Below are positions 4,680 to 6,477 of a stretch of DNA of 6,477 bases, piece after piece. Origin of the DNA: Bacillota bacterium (lineage in GTDB: Bacteria; Bacillota; Clostridia; Clostridiales; Clostridiaceae); the NCBI GenBank assembly GCA_023435985.1, contig JAEZKY010000065.1:1-6477 (forward strand), written 5' to 3'. The notes under the pieces were generated by a model. It was not told where the DNA came from. It searched no databases and saw only the letters and a list, made by a program, of their open reading frames with translations. The translations under genes were made by a program, and so were the position numbers. The first letter of the stretch is position 1; the number at the start of each line of letters is the position of its first letter.

Positions 4680-6025
4680 ATAATAAAAATATTGAATTTA
4701 AACCAGTACCTTTTTATCAAAGAATCAGTTATGGCATGACTGACTGTGCAGGCAACTTACTTTATGTCGTAATAAGTACTTATTTACTGTATTTTTTTAC
4801 AGACGTTTTTGGATTATCAGTTACTGTTGCAGGAACCTTATTATTAGCAACTAGACTTGTAGATGCCATTGATGCTCCAATATGGGGATTTTTAGTGGAT
4901 CATACTCATACAAAGTGGGGACAAAGCAGGCCATATTTTTTATGGTTATGTATTCCTTTTGCATTTTTTACATGGCTCACTTTTACAACTCCTAATATAT
5001 CTGGCACCTGGAAAGTCTTCTATGCCGCAGTAACTTATATTTTTGCTGGTATTTGTTATACCGGTATTGCTACTCCAATAACGGCGATATTGCCTAACTT
5101 ATCACAGAATTCTACAGAAAGAGTTGTTTTAAATTCATATAGAATGGTTGGTGGAAATATAGGAGTTCTTTTTACCAATCTTACTTTACCATTAGTTGCA
5201 ATTTTAGGCGCTGGAAACGATAAAAAAGGTTTTTCTTTAACTTTAGCCATTTTTGGAATTGTTGCTATTATAATGCTTGTAACAGCTTTTACGAATTTAA
5301 GAGAGAATCATACTACTGAAATGAAATCAATTCCAATAAAAAGCAGTATAAAAGCTGTAAAAGGAAATTGGCCTTGGATTTTAATAGTCTCTGCTAATTT
5401 AATATATTGGATCGGAAGCAATGTTAGATCTTCAGGCTTAATATATTATTTTGAATATAACTTGCATATGAAATATTTAGTTTCTATAGTTGGTTCTTTA
5501 TCTACACTCACTGTATTCGGTATGATGCTCATTCCATTTATGGTTAAGTTATCAAATAAAAGAACTGTTATGATTGGTTCTCTTCTTGTGGCTGCTGTTT
5601 CAAATATTTTAATACAATTTGCATCAAATAATGTAACTGCAGTTATTACTTTATATGTATTAGGTTCTATTGGTTCAGGAGTAGCATGTTCTATGCCTTT
5701 TGCTATGCTATCAGATGCTGTAGATTATGGAGAATGGAAAACAGGTATAAGAGCTAGTGGTTTTTTAACTTCAATTGGCAGTGCCTTTTGTATTAAAGCT
5801 GGGAGCGGTATTGGGGGATTTATTCCAGCACAAATTATGTCTACCTTTGGATATGTGGCAAATAAGGCTCAATCAGCTTCATCATTATTCGGAATTGAAA
5901 TCAGCTTCATATGGCTTCCTGCAATTTTATTCATTTTGGCAACTATCCCTATGCTTTTCTATGGAAAATATGAAAGAAATGAAGAAATTCTAAAGAATCA
6001 ACTTGAAGAAAGATGTGTAAGTTAA
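4676..6025 (+). CDS. GPH-family (MelB-like) sugar:cation symporter of the MFS superfamily
   Basis: A 449-residue membrane protein with about 12 hydrophobic segments, the normal size for glycoside-pentoside-hexuronide symporters. Family signatures are present: YGMTDCAGNLLY in helix 1 (19-30), F-T-D-V-F-G-L-S (41-48), RLVDAIDAPIWGFLVDHT with K-W-G-Q-S-R-P-Y (60-87), L-S-D-A-V-D-Y-G-E-W-K-T-G-I-R (345-359), and a conserved helix-11 lysine at 374. Against MelB from memory, D55 is kept (D63) and T121 is kept (T129). However D59 is A67, with an Asp one place earlier (D66), and the sugar-binding D19 and D124 are N27 and A132. So the substrate is probably not a melibiose-like galactoside. Position next to a cytoplasmic GH127 enzyme suggests uptake of arabinofuranosyl oligosaccharides. 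It ends in a strong terminator, so it closes the transcription unit. Confidence 0.92.
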   Translation: MNNKNIEFKPVPFYQRISYGMTDCAGNLLYVVISTYLLYFFTDVFGLSVTVAGTLLLATRLVDAIDAPIWGFLVDHTHTKWGQSRPYFLWLCIPFAFFTWLTFTTPNISGTWKVFYAAVTYIFAGICYTGIATPITAILPNLSQNSTERVVLNSYRMVGGNIGVLFTNLTLPLVAILGAGNDKKGFSLTLAIFGIVAIIMLVTAFTNLRENHTTEMKSIPIKSSIKAVKGNWPWILIVSANLIYWIGSNVRSSGLIYYFEYNLHMKYLVSIVGSLSTLTVFGMMLIPFMVKLSNKRTVMIGSLLVAAVSNILIQFASNNVTAVITLYVLGSIGSGVACSMPFAMLSDAVDYGEWKTGIRASGFLTSIGSAFCIKAGSGIGGFIPAQIMSTFGYVANKAQSASSLFGIEISFIWLPAILFILATIPMLFYGKYERNEEILKNQLEERCVS

Positions 6026-6059
6026 TTAATGTTTTGAAATATTAATTATAATTATTAGT

Positions 6060-6116
6060 AAAATAGAATATCTCATTTAAAATTAATAATAATTTTACTG
6101 CAATATTCTATTTTTT
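6060..6116 (+). terminator. Intrinsic terminator of the symporter gene
   Basis: A perfect 12-bp outer stem (6060-6071 with 6103-6114) encloses a second perfect 8-bp hairpin (6078-6085 with 6090-6097, loop ATAA). The outer arm runs into TTTTTT (6111-6116). It begins 35 bases after the symporter stop codon. Confidence 0.75.
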
Positions 6117-6182
6117 GCCTTTCAAGATATCTTTTATAGCCTCAAAATCATATTTCATGTTATTCATCTTTTAGACAAAAAT

Positions 6183-6230
6183 AAAGTTAGTTCTTCTAAA
6201 TAATTAATTTATATAAGAAGAACTAACTTT
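6183..6230. terminator. Strong bidirectional terminator
   Basis: Perfect 15-bp arms, AAAGTTAGTTCTTCT (6183-6197) and its complement (6216-6230), flank an 18-base loop. On the plus strand the stem leads into TTTTATTATATTT; on the minus strand into TTTATTTTTG. It would stop read-through from the symporter and also transcripts arriving from a minus-strand gene to the right. Confidence 0.7.
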
Positions 6231-6363
6231 TATTATATTTATATGTTTTTATTTCTAAATTTATCTTGGCTTTTTAACTTGTGCTTGTGCTGCTACAATC
6301 ATAATAGACCAAGTCACTTTTTTAGCATTATAAAACACTTTTGTTATTTAGGAAAACTGTATT
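6231..6363. other. AT-rich stretch without a recognisable gene
   Basis: No frame longer than about 25 codons with a ribosome site is visible. On the minus strand, 6259-6336 could encode about 25 residues including T-W-S-I-M-I-V-A-A-Q-A-Q, but stops precede it and no family is recognised. It may be more of the decayed gene to its right. Confidence 0.4.
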
Positions 6364-6477
6364 TTAACCTTTTGTGCTAGTTTGATTTACTCCCTCACCT
6401 ATAACAATATTCTTAACGGACCATTATTCCATTTTTGAATAACAATCCATTAGATTGAGCAGCTCCAGCTATGGCAC
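6364..6477 (-). pseudogene. Probable decayed remnant of a P-type heavy-metal ATPase, cut by the window edge
   Basis: Two overlapping minus-strand frames together resemble one stretch of a P1B-type (Cu/Zn/Cd) ATPase. The first (6475-6413) reads AIAGAAQSNGLLFKNGI and then stops; it resembles the A-A-x-N-G-I-L-x-K-G-G segment that follows the metal-binding CPC helix. The second (6423-6364) reads SVKNIVIGEGVNQTSTKG and then stops; it can be aligned with the V-x-F-D-K-T-G-T-L-T-K-G phosphorylation segment that normally comes a few residues later, with the key Asp and most of the motif lost. So a frameshift, a small deletion and substitutions would have destroyed it. The similarity is short and partly degenerate, so this is a tentative call; an unrelated decayed gene is possible. 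Confidence 0.35.

Noticed and set aside
3116..5993. Several 60-70 codon frames on either strand inside the glycosidase and symporter genes
   Set aside because: They lie wholly within well-supported genes in other frames, have no ribosome sites and show no recognisable family.

Overview
The window is very AT-rich DNA with A/T-ending codons, strong GGAG-type ribosome binding sites, a TTG start and sigma-A style promoters. It looks like a low-GC Gram-positive chromosome, most probably a saccharolytic Clostridium or close relative; that assignment is inference from composition and gene families. No RNA genes, CRISPR array or insertion sequence are visible.

Left part (1-922): the first 65 bases are the 5' end of a minus-strand gene whose N-terminus looks like a major-facilitator drug-efflux protein. 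It is transcribed away from a TetR-family regulator (362-922, plus). The AT-rich gap between them carries a 25-bp near-palindrome, three tandem 20-bp repeats in register and other inverted repeats, as expected for a regulator controlling itself and a divergent efflux pump. Between the TetR gene and the next gene (923-1202) lie an unusually long 54-base hairpin and the araC terminator.

Central part (1203-6116): a compact arabinoside-use locus. An AraC-family regulator (1203-2141, minus) is divergent from a GH127 glycosidase (2380-4377, plus), which is followed by a GPH-family sugar:cation symporter (4676-6025, plus). The enzyme has no signal peptide, so the likely scheme is: the symporter imports a small beta-L-arabinofuranoside, the GH127 enzyme releases L-arabinose in the cytoplasm, and the AraC protein senses a sugar and switches the two genes on. 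The araC gene has a perfect consensus promoter (TTGACA, 17 bases, TATAAT). Its -10 box overlaps a possible -10 box for the glycosidase. The glycosidase leader holds a near-ideal Shine-Dalgarno followed by a three-codon reading frame, and a two-codon frame overlaps the symporter start. The symporter has its own probable promoter and leader stem-loop, and ends in a clear intrinsic terminator.

Right part (6117-6477): no intact gene. There is a strong, probably bidirectional terminator (6183-6230), a 19-codon orphan frame, and on the minus strand at the window edge what looks like the decayed remnant of a P-type heavy-metal ATPase.

I see no clear evidence of a wholly new system. The most unusual signals are regulatory: the shared -10 region, the minimal reading frames, the phased repeat array and the long hairpin.
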